64,000 bases of DNA from Brevibacillus_H sp049846925 (GCF_049846925.1 NZ_JBNCMT010000023.1:1-64000), one strand, 5' to 3'; positions 8,350 through 17,286 are shown, numbered from the stretch's first letter. The notes: generated by a model from the sequence alone, not told the origin. Translations and numbers: made by a program.

Positions 8350-8383
8350 AAAAACCCGAACAGGAATCTGCTCGGGTTTTTTG
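8350..8383 (-). terminator. Bidirectional terminator after HD-GYP gene
   Basis: Stem AACCCGA(A)CAG / CTG(C)TCGGGTT at 8353-8378 with T-runs on both strands. It lies 31 bp past the HD-GYP stop and upstream of the SGNH gene start. Confidence 0.82.
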
Positions 8384-8408
8384 AGGACAGTTTATTTTTT
8401 TGAAGGCC

Positions 8409-9488
8409 CTATCCAATCATGCGTTCGATGGCAAGTCCCCGGTGGTGTCGTAAATCCAGGTATTCATCATGGCGACGGACAAGCGGCCTCATCGGTTCAT
8501 CCTGGTAAATGAGGACCACTTCCACCTCATCTCCGCTATTGAGGACAGCACGTGAGCCTGTATACAAGGTTGCAATGAAATGAATGAAACGAGTAGCAAT
8601 TTCTGCGTTAATTTTGCCTAAACAGGCCTCATTCCATAACAAATTGGCTGCTTCAAATGGAGATGTACGTCGTTTATAAACACGATCAGAGCAAATGGCA
8701 TCAAATACATCTGCAACCATTACAATTTGTGTGTAGTAGGAAAGACCTTTTTGAACCCGCTTCTCCGGATATCCGGAACCATCCAGTCTTTCATGGTGAG
8801 ACAAGGCGATGTCAGCAAAAATTTCAGACCCACCCTCCATTTTGGATAGCAAATTATATCCATGAACGGTGTGTAGCTTCATTTGTTCGAACTCTTCTTC
8901 CGTTAATTTACCAGGCTTCATCAGAATCTCTTTGGGAACTAACATTTTTCCCACATCATGAAGCAGCCCCGCTTGTCCAATCAGAATAATTTCTTCTTTT
9001 GAAAGCCTAAGTAATTTTGCAATTAAGGCAGATAGAATTCCTACGTTAATAGAATGCCGGTATGTATAACCTTCTGAGCCGTCAAGGACATACAGTGCTC
9101 TGAATATTCCCGATTGGTTCAGGATTTGGTCAACTAACGGAAGAAAAGGGCCAGAAAACTGATTGATCGGTGGAATGTAATCCTCCCGAATTTCGTCAAA
9201 AAGTTGCCTTGCATTATCCAAAACGGTAACATAGGCTGCTGAAACTTCTTTTTCAATATAGAAATTTTGTAGATGTTTACTCAGTTCTTCATTGGGATCA
9301 TCTTGTTGAGTTGATGTTTCATTCTTGTCCTCTACGTCGACGTACATGATCTTTTGTCGCAGCATTTTAAAGATCTCTGAACTGGATAATACCGTTCCTC
9401 TGGAAAGTAGAAGTAATCCGCTTCTGCTAAATACATCCTGGTTCAGTATACGTCCTACAAGAGAAACATCTAATGGTACTAACGCCAT
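8409..9488 (-). CDS. HD-GYP domain phosphodiesterase
   Basis: The protein has 359 residues with no membrane segment. The N-terminal 120 residues are a variable region of the kind seen before many HD-GYP domains. The HD-GYP domain spans about 140-310 and shows HSINVG, GLLHDVGKMLVP (HD with GK), HTVHGY and SHHERLDGSGYP, the last being the GYP signature. Such proteins hydrolyse cyclic di-GMP to pGpG or GMP. All metal-ligand positions look intact, so it is probably active. Its promoter carries a Spo0A box, and the window also holds a GGDEF cyclase and two PilZ proteins. Confidence 0.92.
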   Translation of the reverse strand: MALVPLDVSLVGRILNQDVFSRSGLLLLSRGTVLSSSEIFKMLRQKIMYVDVEDKNETSTQQDDPNEELSKHLQNFYIEKEVSAAYVTVLDNARQLFDEIREDYIPPINQFSGPFLPLVDQILNQSGIFRALYVLDGSEGYTYRHSINVGILSALIAKLLRLSKEEIILIGQAGLLHDVGKMLVPKEILMKPGKLTEEEFEQMKLHTVHGYNLLSKMEGGSEIFADIALSHHERLDGSGYPEKRVQKGLSYYTQIVMVADVFDAICSDRVYKRRTSPFEAANLLWNEACLGKINAEIATRFIHFIATLYTGSRAVLNSGDEVEVVLIYQDEPMRPLVRRHDEYLDLRHHRGLAIERMIG

Positions 9489-9567
9489 AAGTCTCCTCCC
9501 TTTACTAGATCCCTACAAATTTCATTCGTTATGTAAACAAAGTAAATTAATTCCAAAACCTAACTTG

Positions 9568-9595
9568 AGTATACAACCATTTGTCGAATTATCAA
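9568..9595 (-). promoter_or_regulatory. HD-GYP promoter containing a Spo0A box
   Basis: On the minus strand, TTGATA (9595-9590) and TATACT (9573-9568) form a near-consensus SigA promoter with a 16-bp spacer. The sequence TTTGTCGAAT at 9580-9589 (plus strand) is an exact match to the Spo0A box and sits inside the spacer, the placement usual for repression. Confidence 0.6.
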
Positions 9596-9692
9596 GAAGT
9601 AGCATATGAATTAGAGTAAAGTACCTAAGAGATATACTTTTTTAAAAGATAATCTCTATTACTTCAGTCCTATTATTTGATAACCGGGACTT

Positions 9693-11285
9693 TTATCCTA
9701 ATTCCTTTTTTATCAAATTTCTGTCCAGTGCACGATACCGGATTGCTTCAGCAACATGGGCAGCAACTACCTGATCGGATGCACTGAGATCTGCAATGGT
9801 TCTTGCTACTTTCAAGATTCGATCATACGCTCTTGCACTTAACCCCATCGTTTCAAAAGCTACCTTCAACATGCGCTTGGCTTCCTGATCCAGTTGGATG
9901 AATCGTCTTATTTCTCCCGAGCTCATTCTGCTGTTAAACGGCAACTCTTTTCCATGGGAAAACCGCTGAAGCTGCAGAAGTCGGGCGTTCTCTACCCGTT
10001 TCTTGATACTTACAGATGCCTCTTCTTCCTTTCGATCCCCTAACAGTTCAATTGAGACCCGAGGAACTTCCAGCTGGATATCAATGCGGTCAAGCAAAGG
10101 TCCTGAAATGCGTGAGCGATAACGCTGAACGTGAGACGGATGGCAAGTACACTGCTGTTGATTTGCCGAGCCGTAGTAACCGCATGGACAAGGATTCATC
10201 GACCCAATTAAGAGAAATTGAGCTGGATATGAGTAAACCTGCTTCACTCGCCCAATTGCCACCTTGCCTGATTCCAATGGCTGCCTGAGCACCTCCAATA
10301 CACTACGTGGAAACTCAGGCATTTCATCGAGAAACAGAATACCGGAATGGGCTAAACTGCATTCGCCTGGACGAGGGTTATGTGCGCCCCCTCCAATCAA
10401 TGCGGCTTGCGTAATGGTATGGTGCGGAGCTCGGAAGGGACGCTCCCGGATTAACCCGCTTTTCCTCGTTAAATGCCCTGCTATGCTGTATATCTTGGTT
10501 GTCTCATATGCTTCGTCATTGCTCATCTCTGGCATGATGGATGGCATGCAGGTAGCGAGCATGGTTTTGCCAGATCCAGGTGGCCCGATGAGTAAGACGT
10601 TATGAAATCCTGCCGCCGCTACCTCCAAGCCTCTTTTCACGAGAGCTTGTCCGCAGACATCGGCGAAATCCTGTGTTGTTCGTTGTTCTTGAGATACTTT
10701 TTGATGATGAGTGTCTTCGATAAAAATGTGTGGAGAGTGAGGGAGATTGTCATGATGCACTGTTGGCTGCGAGGTTGGTTGATCTCCCTTCCACAGTTGG
10801 ACAGCTTCATGCAGGGTGGATGCGGGGAGAATGGTCGCATTGACTAATCTTGCTTCTGATTCATTGTGTATGGGAATAACCACATCGGTAAAGCCTTGTT
10901 TCGTAGCTTCTAGAAGAATCGGTAAAACGCCGGGAATGGGTAGTAGAGTTCCATCCAATGCGATCTCACCCAATATCACGGTCTTCTTTTCACGTGGTGG
11001 TATTTGTTTGGAGGCAAGCAATATCCCTAATGCGATGGAAAGATCAAACCCAGAGCCCTCTTTTCTCAGGTCGGCAGGAGCGAGGTTCACGGTTATCCGT
11101 TGCATGGGAAACTCAAAGCCGGAATTGCGAAGTGCTGCTCTCACACGATCCCTGGCTTCTTTGACCGCCGATCCTCCGAGTCCAACTACATCGAACTGCG
11201 GCAATCCGTTGGAAATATCCACTTCTACGGTAACGATCATCCCGTCGATTCCGAGTATCGTTCCTGAAAAGGTCTGTGCGTACAT
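9693..11285 (-). CDS. yifB: YifB family Mg-chelatase-like AAA ATPase (ComM-like)
   Basis: The protein has 530 residues, the family's normal length. The N-terminal Lon-protease-like S5 domain (1-165) is followed by an AAA+ core with Walker A LIGPPGSGKTMLA near 232 and Walker B ILFLDEMPEF near 316. A Cys-rich insertion NPCPCGYYG...CTCHPSHVQRYRSRISGPLLDRID is followed by the C-terminal lid domain. The Proteobacterial relative ComM is a hexameric helicase that promotes branch migration during natural transformation; the role in Bacillota is inferred. It stands alone on the minus strand. Confidence 0.93.
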   Translation of the reverse strand: MYAQTFSGTILGIDGMIVTVEVDISNGLPQFDVVGLGGSAVKEARDRVRAALRNSGFEFPMQRITVNLAPADLRKEGSGFDLSIALGILLASKQIPPREKKTVILGEIALDGTLLPIPGVLPILLEATKQGFTDVVIPIHNESEARLVNATILPASTLHEAVQLWKGDQPTSQPTVHHDNLPHSPHIFIEDTHHQKVSQEQRTTQDFADVCGQALVKRGLEVAAAGFHNVLLIGPPGSGKTMLATCMPSIMPEMSNDEAYETTKIYSIAGHLTRKSGLIRERPFRAPHHTITQAALIGGGAHNPRPGECSLAHSGILFLDEMPEFPRSVLEVLRQPLESGKVAIGRVKQVYSYPAQFLLIGSMNPCPCGYYGSANQQQCTCHPSHVQRYRSRISGPLLDRIDIQLEVPRVSIELLGDRKEEEASVSIKKRVENARLLQLQRFSHGKELPFNSRMSSGEIRRFIQLDQEAKRMLKVAFETMGLSARAYDRILKVARTIADLSASDQVVAAHVAEAIRYRALDRNLIKKELG

Positions 11286-11404
11286 GATCTGTCCTCCTCA
11301 AAACTCGGTTCTATGCTGTGATCTGCTATATGAACACTGTTATAGTTTTAGAGTAGGAGAAGACAGAGAAGGGGGCAAATAAATTTATCCTATTAGAAAT
11401 AAAC

Positions 11405-12091
11405 CTACATATCGTTTAATCGAGCTAGCAACTCTTTTGCCTCTTGATCAAACTCCCATTCTTTCTCATTCGCACTAGGATTAAAAGCTAATCTTCTTAA
11501 CTCTGGAACGATTTCGATTAACACTTCATTCGGAAGTTCTTTTATAATCCAGCCTATACATGCAAATTGCCATGTATCATCTCCTGAGTTTAATATTCTT
11601 TTTAACTCAGGGATGATTCGTTTTCCGCATTTTAATAATATTTTTGGTAGTATCTGAGCTACTGGCCAATTAATATTTTGCATCCATTCCATCAATTCCG
11701 GAATTACAGGCTGTAGTTGATCTGAGTCTAAATCTAGTAGCCTTTCAACTGTTTCAGTATCCATTTTGTCTTTAGGAATAAGATCGAGTAGAGAAGGCGA
11801 TTTGGTCAATGTTCTTTTAATAAAATTTGTAGCAGAAAAGGAGTGGCCGTAATGTTTATAAACGAGCGCACCAATCATTGCTTCATCGAGATCGTTAAAC
11901 CACCAACCTACTTCTTTGAAGTCCACATATGCAACATACCGAATCATTTTGTTATTTGAATAGTCATATGTTGTTTCTTTTTTTACAAATTGAAAATCTT
12001 CCATTTCAAATATTTCTAGCACAGTGGTAACATATGAATCGGTTTTGCTTTCGTTCAGTTCTATTAATTTCTTTTTTTTCTCAGAGTCCAT
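11405..12091 (-). CDS. DUF5071 domain protein
   Basis: This is a soluble protein of about 228 residues. The C-terminal half (LMEWMQNINWPVAQILPKIL, then CGKRIIPELKRILNSGDDTWQF and CIGWIIKELP) is the DUF5071 type, a HEAT-like helical domain of unknown function. The N-terminal 100 residues form a separate alpha/beta region (YVAYVDFKEVGWWFNDLDEA). Such proteins often sit among small accessory or immunity-like genes, but no toxin partner is visible here. The ATG at 12091 has GGAG 8 nt upstream; the GTG at 12097 is too close to it. Confidence 0.7.
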   Translation of the reverse strand: MDSEKKKKLIELNESKTDSYVTTVLEIFEMEDFQFVKKETTYDYSNNKMIRYVAYVDFKEVGWWFNDLDEAMIGALVYKHYGHSFSATNFIKRTLTKSPSLLDLIPKDKMDTETVERLLDLDSDQLQPVIPELMEWMQNINWPVAQILPKILLKCGKRIIPELKRILNSGDDTWQFACIGWIIKELPNEVLIEIVPELRRLAFNPSANEKEWEFDQEAKELLARLNDM

Positions 12092-12346
12092 CTTCACAAC
12101 TCCTTTTCTAAAAAACCCCTTCTGTTGTATTCTATGAAATCATGAAGAAACATTGTATATACCGATAGCACTAATCGTTGATCGATCTTTGTCCCAACCA
12201 CTTAGATTCCTTCAGCTTCTATAATTATTGTAAAGTCATACCTTAAACGAATGTAATAATCAGATGGCAGTTTATCCCGTAAGTCTTCCAATCTTTCTCC
12301 CAAACAACCTAATTGCCATCTTTTTCATAAAAAATATCTACCTTTT

Positions 12347-12736
12347 TTATTCCTCAGCATCCATCTTCTCTATGATTTGTTTAAATAAAATAGCATCAGT
12401 ATGGTCAGGGGTTATTTTCAGTGTAGTATTTATATCCTCTAATGCTTCGTGAGTAATTGCCTGCTCTAACTCTGAACTCGCTCTTTCGAAATCTTTAATT
12501 GAATCTTCAATAGCTCCTAAAAAGTCAGCAGAATCAAATTTTGTCATTCCTCTGAAGTAAAACGCCTGAGAATCAGACTGATCTAAACTAATAATCCTTG
12601 AAAAGAGCTTAAGTTTATGCGGGATATCACCATGATCATATATTCGTTTGTAATGGTGAAAGGAACTGTTTAAAAAGTTTTTTACGATATGAAATAACAA
12701 GGCTTCAATAAAAATCCAGACGTCCAGTATCATCAT
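12347..12736 (-). CDS. TPR-like hypothetical protein
   Basis: This is a helical protein of about 129 residues. It starts with a hydrophobic segment (ILDVWIFIEALLFHIVKNFL). Two TPR-like repeats follow: LFSRIISLDQSDSQAFYFRG...FDSADFLGAIEDSIKDFERA, and LEDINTTLKITPDHTDAILF. This suggests a membrane-associated protein-protein interaction role; no function can be named. Its ATG overlaps the stop of the DUF4184 gene (TAATG), so it is probably co-translated with it. A start at 12796 would overlap that gene by 60 bp and has no ribosome site. Confidence 0.6.
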   Translation of the reverse strand: MMILDVWIFIEALLFHIVKNFLNSSFHHYKRIYDHGDIPHKLKLFSRIISLDQSDSQAFYFRGMTKFDSADFLGAIEDSIKDFERASSELEQAITHEALEDINTTLKITPDHTDAILFKQIIEKMDAEE

Positions 12737-13485
12737 TATTCTCTCATTCTTTCTTTCCATTGATAAACAACTGACGAAATGACAATTCCAATCCAAAATC
12801 CAGTGATGGGAGCGACTACAATTATGCCTAATTTATTTTCACTGGAGCTGACTGTTAATTTTAAGATCAATACAAGCAGGGTAGTCAGCAGAACAATAAA
12901 CCAATATCTGATTTTTTGTTGGATACTAGCTGATTGAAATCTTTGGACTGCTGTACCTTTTTTTACTCTATTGAGCAACAGTAAGATCGGTACGATTAAT
13001 CCAATTAGTGACAAACTGTGCTGTAGAATTTTATATGTTGGTAATCCCAATGCTTTGCTTTGGAGGAAAGTGCTTTGTACCACAAAATATCCTCCGACGT
13101 GTGTAAATGAATCAATAAATATGTGAGTCAAAAACCCTATAATAATTGAAACTATGAAAGTTACCCACTTATTTAGTGTGTTAAGTATCCACTGTTTTCT
13201 CTGTATGCTTATGTTCTGTCGGATTTGTTTACTGAAAGGCAAGTGAAACAGCATCTGTCTTTTCACGACATAATGAAATAAAAGAGCTAGACAAACACTT
13301 ATCGGAATTGCCTGAAAGAACAAGCCTTGTAGTGTGTGTCCGATCGTCTGGTAAGGTTCCAACATGAAAAAGTATTCAAAATCTGGAGACATGCTTCCGA
13401 GAATCAGTCCTGTAAGACTGAACCACCTTGGTTTTACTCTCTTGAAAGGAGCCGCATACAGTGGATGGGCAAATGTAAATGGCAT
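12736..13485 (-). CDS. DUF4184 family membrane protein
   Basis: The protein has 249 residues with about six membrane segments. The N-terminus MPFTFAHPLYAAPFKRVKPRWFS and the motif GSMSPDFEYF are characteristic of DUF4184. The His and Asp residues in these motifs resemble those of the membrane-bound hydrolase-like YdjM/phospholipase-C-like superfamily, so a metal site is possible but unproven. AAGGA lies upstream of the ATG at suitable spacing. It forms a likely operon with kptA upstream (16 bp) and the TPR-like gene downstream (overlap). Confidence 0.82.
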   Translation of the reverse strand: MPFTFAHPLYAAPFKRVKPRWFSLTGLILGSMSPDFEYFFMLEPYQTIGHTLQGLFFQAIPISVCLALLFHYVVKRQMLFHLPFSKQIRQNISIQRKQWILNTLNKWVTFIVSIIIGFLTHIFIDSFTHVGGYFVVQSTFLQSKALGLPTYKILQHSLSLIGLIVPILLLLNRVKKGTAVQRFQSASIQQKIRYWFIVLLTTLLVLILKLTVSSSENKLGIIVVAPITGFWIGIVISSVVYQWKERMRE

Positions 13486-13501
13486 TGCATCAAATCCTTT
13501 T

Positions 13502-14041
13502 TTATACTTCCGAAATGTACTTCTTATCTACCCTATCTGCTAACCAAACCATCTCATTGCCATGGTAAAAACGAATCCCATCTAGCCAAGCATCTTTCGC
13601 ATTTATCTTGAGAATTACCGGCTCATTATCTCTTCTTTTTCCAACTTGAATAGCAGTTTCTTTTTCTTCTGAAAGGTGTACATACTGCCTTCCTTTTGGC
13701 AGCAGTCCCTGTTCTAGAATAAGAGCAACAAATTTCTTGGGTGTTCCATGAAAGAGAATGTCTGGTGGTTTCATCACATCTTTCATTATCTTCCTCGGTA
13801 CTGAATGTCCATACAGCGCTCGTATTTTTCCATCTTTAATCTCATGGCGTTTCTTATCCGATTGAGAAATCATTGTATGTAAATCATTTTCGTCAAGATT
13901 ACTCCACTTGGACTGTTCGTGGAATGAATATAGCAACTGTTCGATACTGACCCATCCATGTTCATCTAGTTCTAACTCATATTCATGAGGGGCATGTCGC
14001 AGGGCATAGGAGAGTTCTTTACTTAACTTTTGATAGTCCAT
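13502..14041 (-). CDS. kptA: RNA 2'-phosphotransferase KptA/Tpt1
   Basis: This 179-residue protein belongs to the Tpt1/KptA family, which removes a 2'-phosphate at an RNA splice junction using NAD+ (in fungi, for tRNA splicing). Family motifs are present: LSYALRHAPHEYEL near residue 10 with the Arg-His pair, HGWVSIEQLL, LFHGTPKKF, and GRQYVHLSEEKETA with the catalytic Arg. Bacteria lack that splicing pathway, so the natural substrate is unclear; RNA repair or ADP-ribosylation of RNA ends has been proposed. The ATG at 14041 follows AAGGAAGTG; an earlier ATG at 14062 is less well placed. It is followed closely by the DUF4184 gene. Confidence 0.9.
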   Translation of the reverse strand: MDYQKLSKELSYALRHAPHEYELELDEHGWVSIEQLLYSFHEQSKWSNLDENDLHTMISQSDKKRHEIKDGKIRALYGHSVPRKIMKDVMKPPDILFHGTPKKFVALILEQGLLPKGRQYVHLSEEKETAIQVGKRRDNEPVILKINAKDAWLDGIRFYHGNEMVWLADRVDKKYISEV

Positions 14042-14173
14042 ACAGTCACTTCCTTCTTTCATAGAAATCTCATCTCAAAATCTCTTCCGTATGTCCACCT
14101 TTGTTCAGCATGTTGTTTCTCTCTTTTTACCCGATCGTACCATATATGGTGGATTAATACATTCTGATTTTTA

Positions 14174-14220
14174 ACAAGAAAAGCCTTGCCCTTCCTCGAA
14201 TCAACAGGAAAGACAAGGCA
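14174..14220 (-). terminator. Terminator of adh-aldehyde dehydrogenase operon
   Basis: On the minus strand, GCCTTGTCTTTCCT (14219-14206) pairs with AGGAAGGGCAAGGC (14196-14183), followed by TTTTCTT. It lies 14 bp past the DUF779 stop. Confidence 0.85.
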
Positions 14221-14233
14221 AATATCACAACAA

Positions 14234-14566
14234 TTATCGATTACCGAAGCTAAGGATAAACCGAACCCTCTCCGATCCTTCCAAAGAAAACATTCCACTC
14301 CTACCAGACGCAATATCCAATACAATCTCTTTATCTGTCCAATATTCTGCCAGCGTTTTGTTGCTGTAGATCTGGCATTCTCCTACTTTGCCCAATAAAA
14401 TATCCGATTCGCCAATCAGTAATTCTCCCACAGGCAAGCACATCGGCGTTGTCCCGTCACAGCACCCGCTCGACACATGAAACAGGAGCGGACCGTGCTT
14501 TTCCTGCAGACGTTCTATTAGCTTCAATGCGGCATCAGTAGCAACTAATTTTTGCTCGTTTGCCAT
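14234..14566 (-). CDS. DUF779 protein of aldehyde dehydrogenase operon
   Basis: This 110-residue protein matches DUF779: an N-terminal helix, then LLFHVSSGCCDGTTPMCLP, LGKVGECQIY and LDIASGRSGMFSLEGSE. Three Cys lie within the first conserved block (SSGCCDGTTPMC), suggesting metal binding or redox use. The family is found next to NAD-dependent aldehyde dehydrogenases in many bacteria, but its job is not known; a chaperone or regulatory partner is possible. It is 8 bp after the aldehyde dehydrogenase stop and has only a weak ribosome site, so it is probably translated by coupling. Confidence 0.85.
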   Translation of the reverse strand: MANEQKLVATDAALKLIERLQEKHGPLLFHVSSGCCDGTTPMCLPVGELLIGESDILLGKVGECQIYSNKTLAEYWTDKEIVLDIASGRSGMFSLEGSERVRFILSFGNR

Positions 14567-14574
14567 TGAACCGT

Positions 14575-16095
14575 TTAGAAGAAACCTAATGCATTAGGGC
14601 TATAACTGACGAGCAAGTTCTTCGTTTGCTGATAGTGTGCGAGCATCATTTTGTGCGTCTCCCGACCGATACCTGAAACCTTGTATCCTCCAAATGCCGC
14701 ATGTGCTGGGTACGCATGGTAGCAGTTCGTCCAGACACGTCCTGCTTCAATACTCCGCCCCATCCGGTACGCCGCATTGATATCTCTTGTCCAGACACCC
14801 GCTCCAAGCCCGTACAACGTGTCATTGGCAATGGCCAGTGCTTCTTCTTGATCCTTGAAAGTAGTGACTGATACTACGGGGCCAAAAATCTCTTCCTGGA
14901 AGATTCTCATTTTGTTATTACCTTTAAATACGGTAGGTTGAATATAGTAACCGCCCTGCAAGTCACCTTCAAGAACTGCTTTGCCCCCGCCGATCAGACA
15001 TTCAGCACCCTCTTGTCGCCCGATGTCTATGTAACTGAGGATTTTTTCGACTTGTTCCATGGATGCCTGAGCTCCGATCATTGTATCTGTATCCAGTGGA
15101 TTTCCCTGCTTGATGCTGGCTACTCGTTGCAGTGCTCTTTCCATAAATGGTTCGTAGATCGATTCTTGGATGATTGCACGAGATGGACACGTGCACACTT
15201 CTCCCTGATTGAGGGCAAATAAGACGAAGCCTTCTATGGCCTTATTAAAGAATTCATCATCCTTCTGACAAACGTCTGCGAAGAAAACATTTGGGGACTT
15301 GCCACCCAGCTCCAATGTTACGGGGATAATCGTTTGGGAAGCGTACTGCATGATCAGGCGACCCGTTGTTGTCTCTCCGGTAAAGGCAATTTTCGAAATC
15401 CGATTACTGGATGCCAGTGGCTTTCCTGCTTCCAAACCGAACCCGTTGACGACATTTAGCACTCCAGGAGGGAGCAAATCCTGGATCAATTCAACCAATA
15501 CCAAGATGGAAGCTGGTGTCTGCTCTGCTGGCTTCAACACCACACAGTTACCTGCCGCAAGTGCCGGAGCGATTTTCCATGCTGCCATCAGGATGGGGAA
15601 GTTCCACGGAATAATCTGACCCACTACTCCTAATGGTTCATGAAAATGATAGGAAACCGTATCTCCATCAATCTCACCAAGGGTGCCTTCCTGTGCACGA
15701 ATACAACCGGCAAAATAACGGAAATGATCGATTGCGAGCGGAATATCAGCAGCAAGCGTCTCACGTACTGGCTTCCCGTTTTCCCACGTTTCGGCTACAG
15801 CTAAAGTCTCCAGATTTGCTTCCATGCGGTCCGCAATCTTGTTAAGTATTGCCGCTCTTTCTGTCACTGATGTTTTGCCCCATGCTCCTTTGGCTGCGTG
15901 TGCGGCATCCAATGCAAGCTCAATATCCTCGGATGATGAACGGGCAACTTCGCAAAACGCCTGTCCTGTTACAGGGGTAATGTTCTCAAAATACTCTCCT
16001 TTCACGGGAGCAACCCATTTGCCGCCAATGAAATTATCGTAACGTTTTTTGAATTCTACTTTTGCTCCAGATTGTCCGGGTTGTGCATAAATCAT
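14575..16095 (-). CDS. NAD-dependent aldehyde dehydrogenase
   Basis: This 506-residue ALDH superfamily enzyme oxidises an aldehyde, probably acetaldehyde, to the acid. Visible are the catalytic LELGGKSPNVFF with the general-base Glu, FTGETTTGRLI (NAD binding), the active-site Cys in NQGEVCTCPSR, and GPVVSVTTF. It resembles the ExaC/AldA acetaldehyde dehydrogenases that pair with DUF779. The ATG at 16095 follows GAAGGGGG by 8 nt; the in-frame TTG at 16113 overlaps that site and is rejected. It follows adh by 51 bp, so the operon converts alcohol to aldehyde to acid. Confidence 0.94.
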   Translation of the reverse strand: MIYAQPGQSGAKVEFKKRYDNFIGGKWVAPVKGEYFENITPVTGQAFCEVARSSSEDIELALDAAHAAKGAWGKTSVTERAAILNKIADRMEANLETLAVAETWENGKPVRETLAADIPLAIDHFRYFAGCIRAQEGTLGEIDGDTVSYHFHEPLGVVGQIIPWNFPILMAAWKIAPALAAGNCVVLKPAEQTPASILVLVELIQDLLPPGVLNVVNGFGLEAGKPLASSNRISKIAFTGETTTGRLIMQYASQTIIPVTLELGGKSPNVFFADVCQKDDEFFNKAIEGFVLFALNQGEVCTCPSRAIIQESIYEPFMERALQRVASIKQGNPLDTDTMIGAQASMEQVEKILSYIDIGRQEGAECLIGGGKAVLEGDLQGGYYIQPTVFKGNNKMRIFQEEIFGPVVSVTTFKDQEEALAIANDTLYGLGAGVWTRDINAAYRMGRSIEAGRVWTNCYHAYPAHAAFGGYKVSGIGRETHKMMLAHYQQTKNLLVSYSPNALGFF

Positions 16096-16146
16096 GTAAA
16101 TGTCCCCCTTCAAAGGATTTTTTTATTGAACAGTTGAAGAATTCTA

Positions 16147-17160
16147 TTAATCAATTGTCAAAACGATCCGACCATTGATTTGACCTTTTTCCATTTTGTC
16201 GAACACGTCATTGATATCATCGAGTTTAAAAGTTTCATAAATGACTTTCACTTTACCTTCAGAAGCGAATTGCAATGACTCTTGCAGGTCTTTTCTTGTA
16301 CCGACAATTGAGCCTTTTACTTGTACTCCATTCAGGACAGTATCAAAAATCGGGAGCGGCAAATCCCCTGTTGGCAAACCTACGATGACGCAAGTACCGC
16401 CACGACGGATGGACCGATAGGCTTGCTCAAATGCTTTGGCAGTCACCGCTACGCTGATGGCTGCATGTACACCGCCAACCTGCTCTTCAATAAAGGCTAC
16501 AGGATCGGTATCCATTGCATTCACTGTCAAATCAGCACCCAATCGGGTAGCCAACTCCAGCTTCTCCTGATGAATGTCAACAGCTACTACGTTGAGTCCC
16601 ATCGCTTTGGCATACTGCAGGGCCACATGCCCAAGACCGCCGATACCATAGATGGCAACCCAATCACCCGGTTTGGTCTCGGATACCTTCAATGCTTTAT
16701 ACGTGGTTACGCCAGCGCAAAAAATCGGTGCTACCTCTTCATAGCTCAAATTGTCCGGAATTTTGCAAACGTACGCCGCAGGTGCCTTGCAGTACTCCGC
16801 ATATCCGCCATCGACTGAGTAGCCGGCATTCAACTGATCTTTGCAGAGCGTCTCCCATCCTGTCAGGCAGTATTCACATTCGCCGCAAGCTGAGTAGAGC
16901 CAGGGGATTCCTACACGATCTCCCACTTTAATGTTTTTGACGCCTTCTGCAACTTCAACTACAACACCAACCCCTTCATGTCCAGGGATCAAAGGCAGCT
17001 TTGGCTTGACTGGCCAATCACCATGTGCAGCATGGAGGTCTGTATGGCATACCCCGCATGCTTTAATCTGTACCAGAATCTCACCGTGTTCCAATGTTGG
17101 TTTTTCAACCTGCTTGATTTCCAGCTTCTCTTTGAATTGATTGACTACCGCAGCTTTCAT
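16147..17160 (-). CDS. adhP: Zinc-dependent alcohol dehydrogenase (AdhP/ADH-T type)
   Basis: This 337-residue medium-chain alcohol dehydrogenase oxidises primary alcohols such as ethanol with NAD+, or runs in reverse. The catalytic zinc site is CGVCHTDLHAAHGDWP with GHEGVG. The structural zinc site is CGECEYCLTGWETLC, with four Cys. The Rossmann motif is GIGGLGH near 172. MKAAVVNQF at 17160 is the usual N-terminus and follows GGGGGAG by 9 nt. It is the first gene of the operon, behind a sigma-54 promoter and divergent from its probable activator. Confidence 0.94.
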   Translation of the reverse strand: MKAAVVNQFKEKLEIKQVEKPTLEHGEILVQIKACGVCHTDLHAAHGDWPVKPKLPLIPGHEGVGVVVEVAEGVKNIKVGDRVGIPWLYSACGECEYCLTGWETLCKDQLNAGYSVDGGYAEYCKAPAAYVCKIPDNLSYEEVAPIFCAGVTTYKALKVSETKPGDWVAIYGIGGLGHVALQYAKAMGLNVVAVDIHQEKLELATRLGADLTVNAMDTDPVAFIEEQVGGVHAAISVAVTAKAFEQAYRSIRRGGTCVIVGLPTGDLPLPIFDTVLNGVQVKGSIVGTRKDLQESLQFASEGKVKVIYETFKLDDINDVFDKMEKGQINGRIVLTID

Positions 17161-17180
17161 AACCATTCACTCCCCCAAAA

Positions 17181-17196
17181 ATGTAAGTGCTTACAT
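17181..17196. repeat. Inverted repeat at the adh start point
   Basis: ATGTAAGTGCTTACAT has 7-bp arms around a 2-bp centre and lies at the predicted sigma-54 start point. It may be an extra operator or a 5' hairpin. This is based only on symmetry and position. Confidence 0.45.
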
Positions 17197-17207
17197 TCGT
17201 GAAATAT

Positions 17208-17223
17208 TGCATGTTTGATGCCA
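17208..17223 (-). promoter_or_regulatory. Sigma-54 (-24/-12) promoter of adh operon
   Basis: On the minus strand, TGGCATCAAACATGCA matches TGGCACG-N4-TTGCW with the invariant GG-N10-GC spacing. The start point would be near 17197, about 37 bp before the adh ATG. The neighbouring gene encodes an activator with the sigma-54 contact motif, which supports the assignment. Confidence 0.78.
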
Positions 17224-17286
17224 ACAGTTGAACATGGCATTCTCACCTATTTCATCTGTAACTTTTGCCTGCAATCGTATCTCAGT

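Noticed and set aside
8231..8512. Plus-strand frame upstream of the SGNH gene
   Set aside because: It crosses a clear terminator and the end of the HD-GYP gene.
10816..11382. Plus-strand frame antisense to yifB
   Set aside because: It overlaps the clear AAA ATPase gene; no motif is seen.
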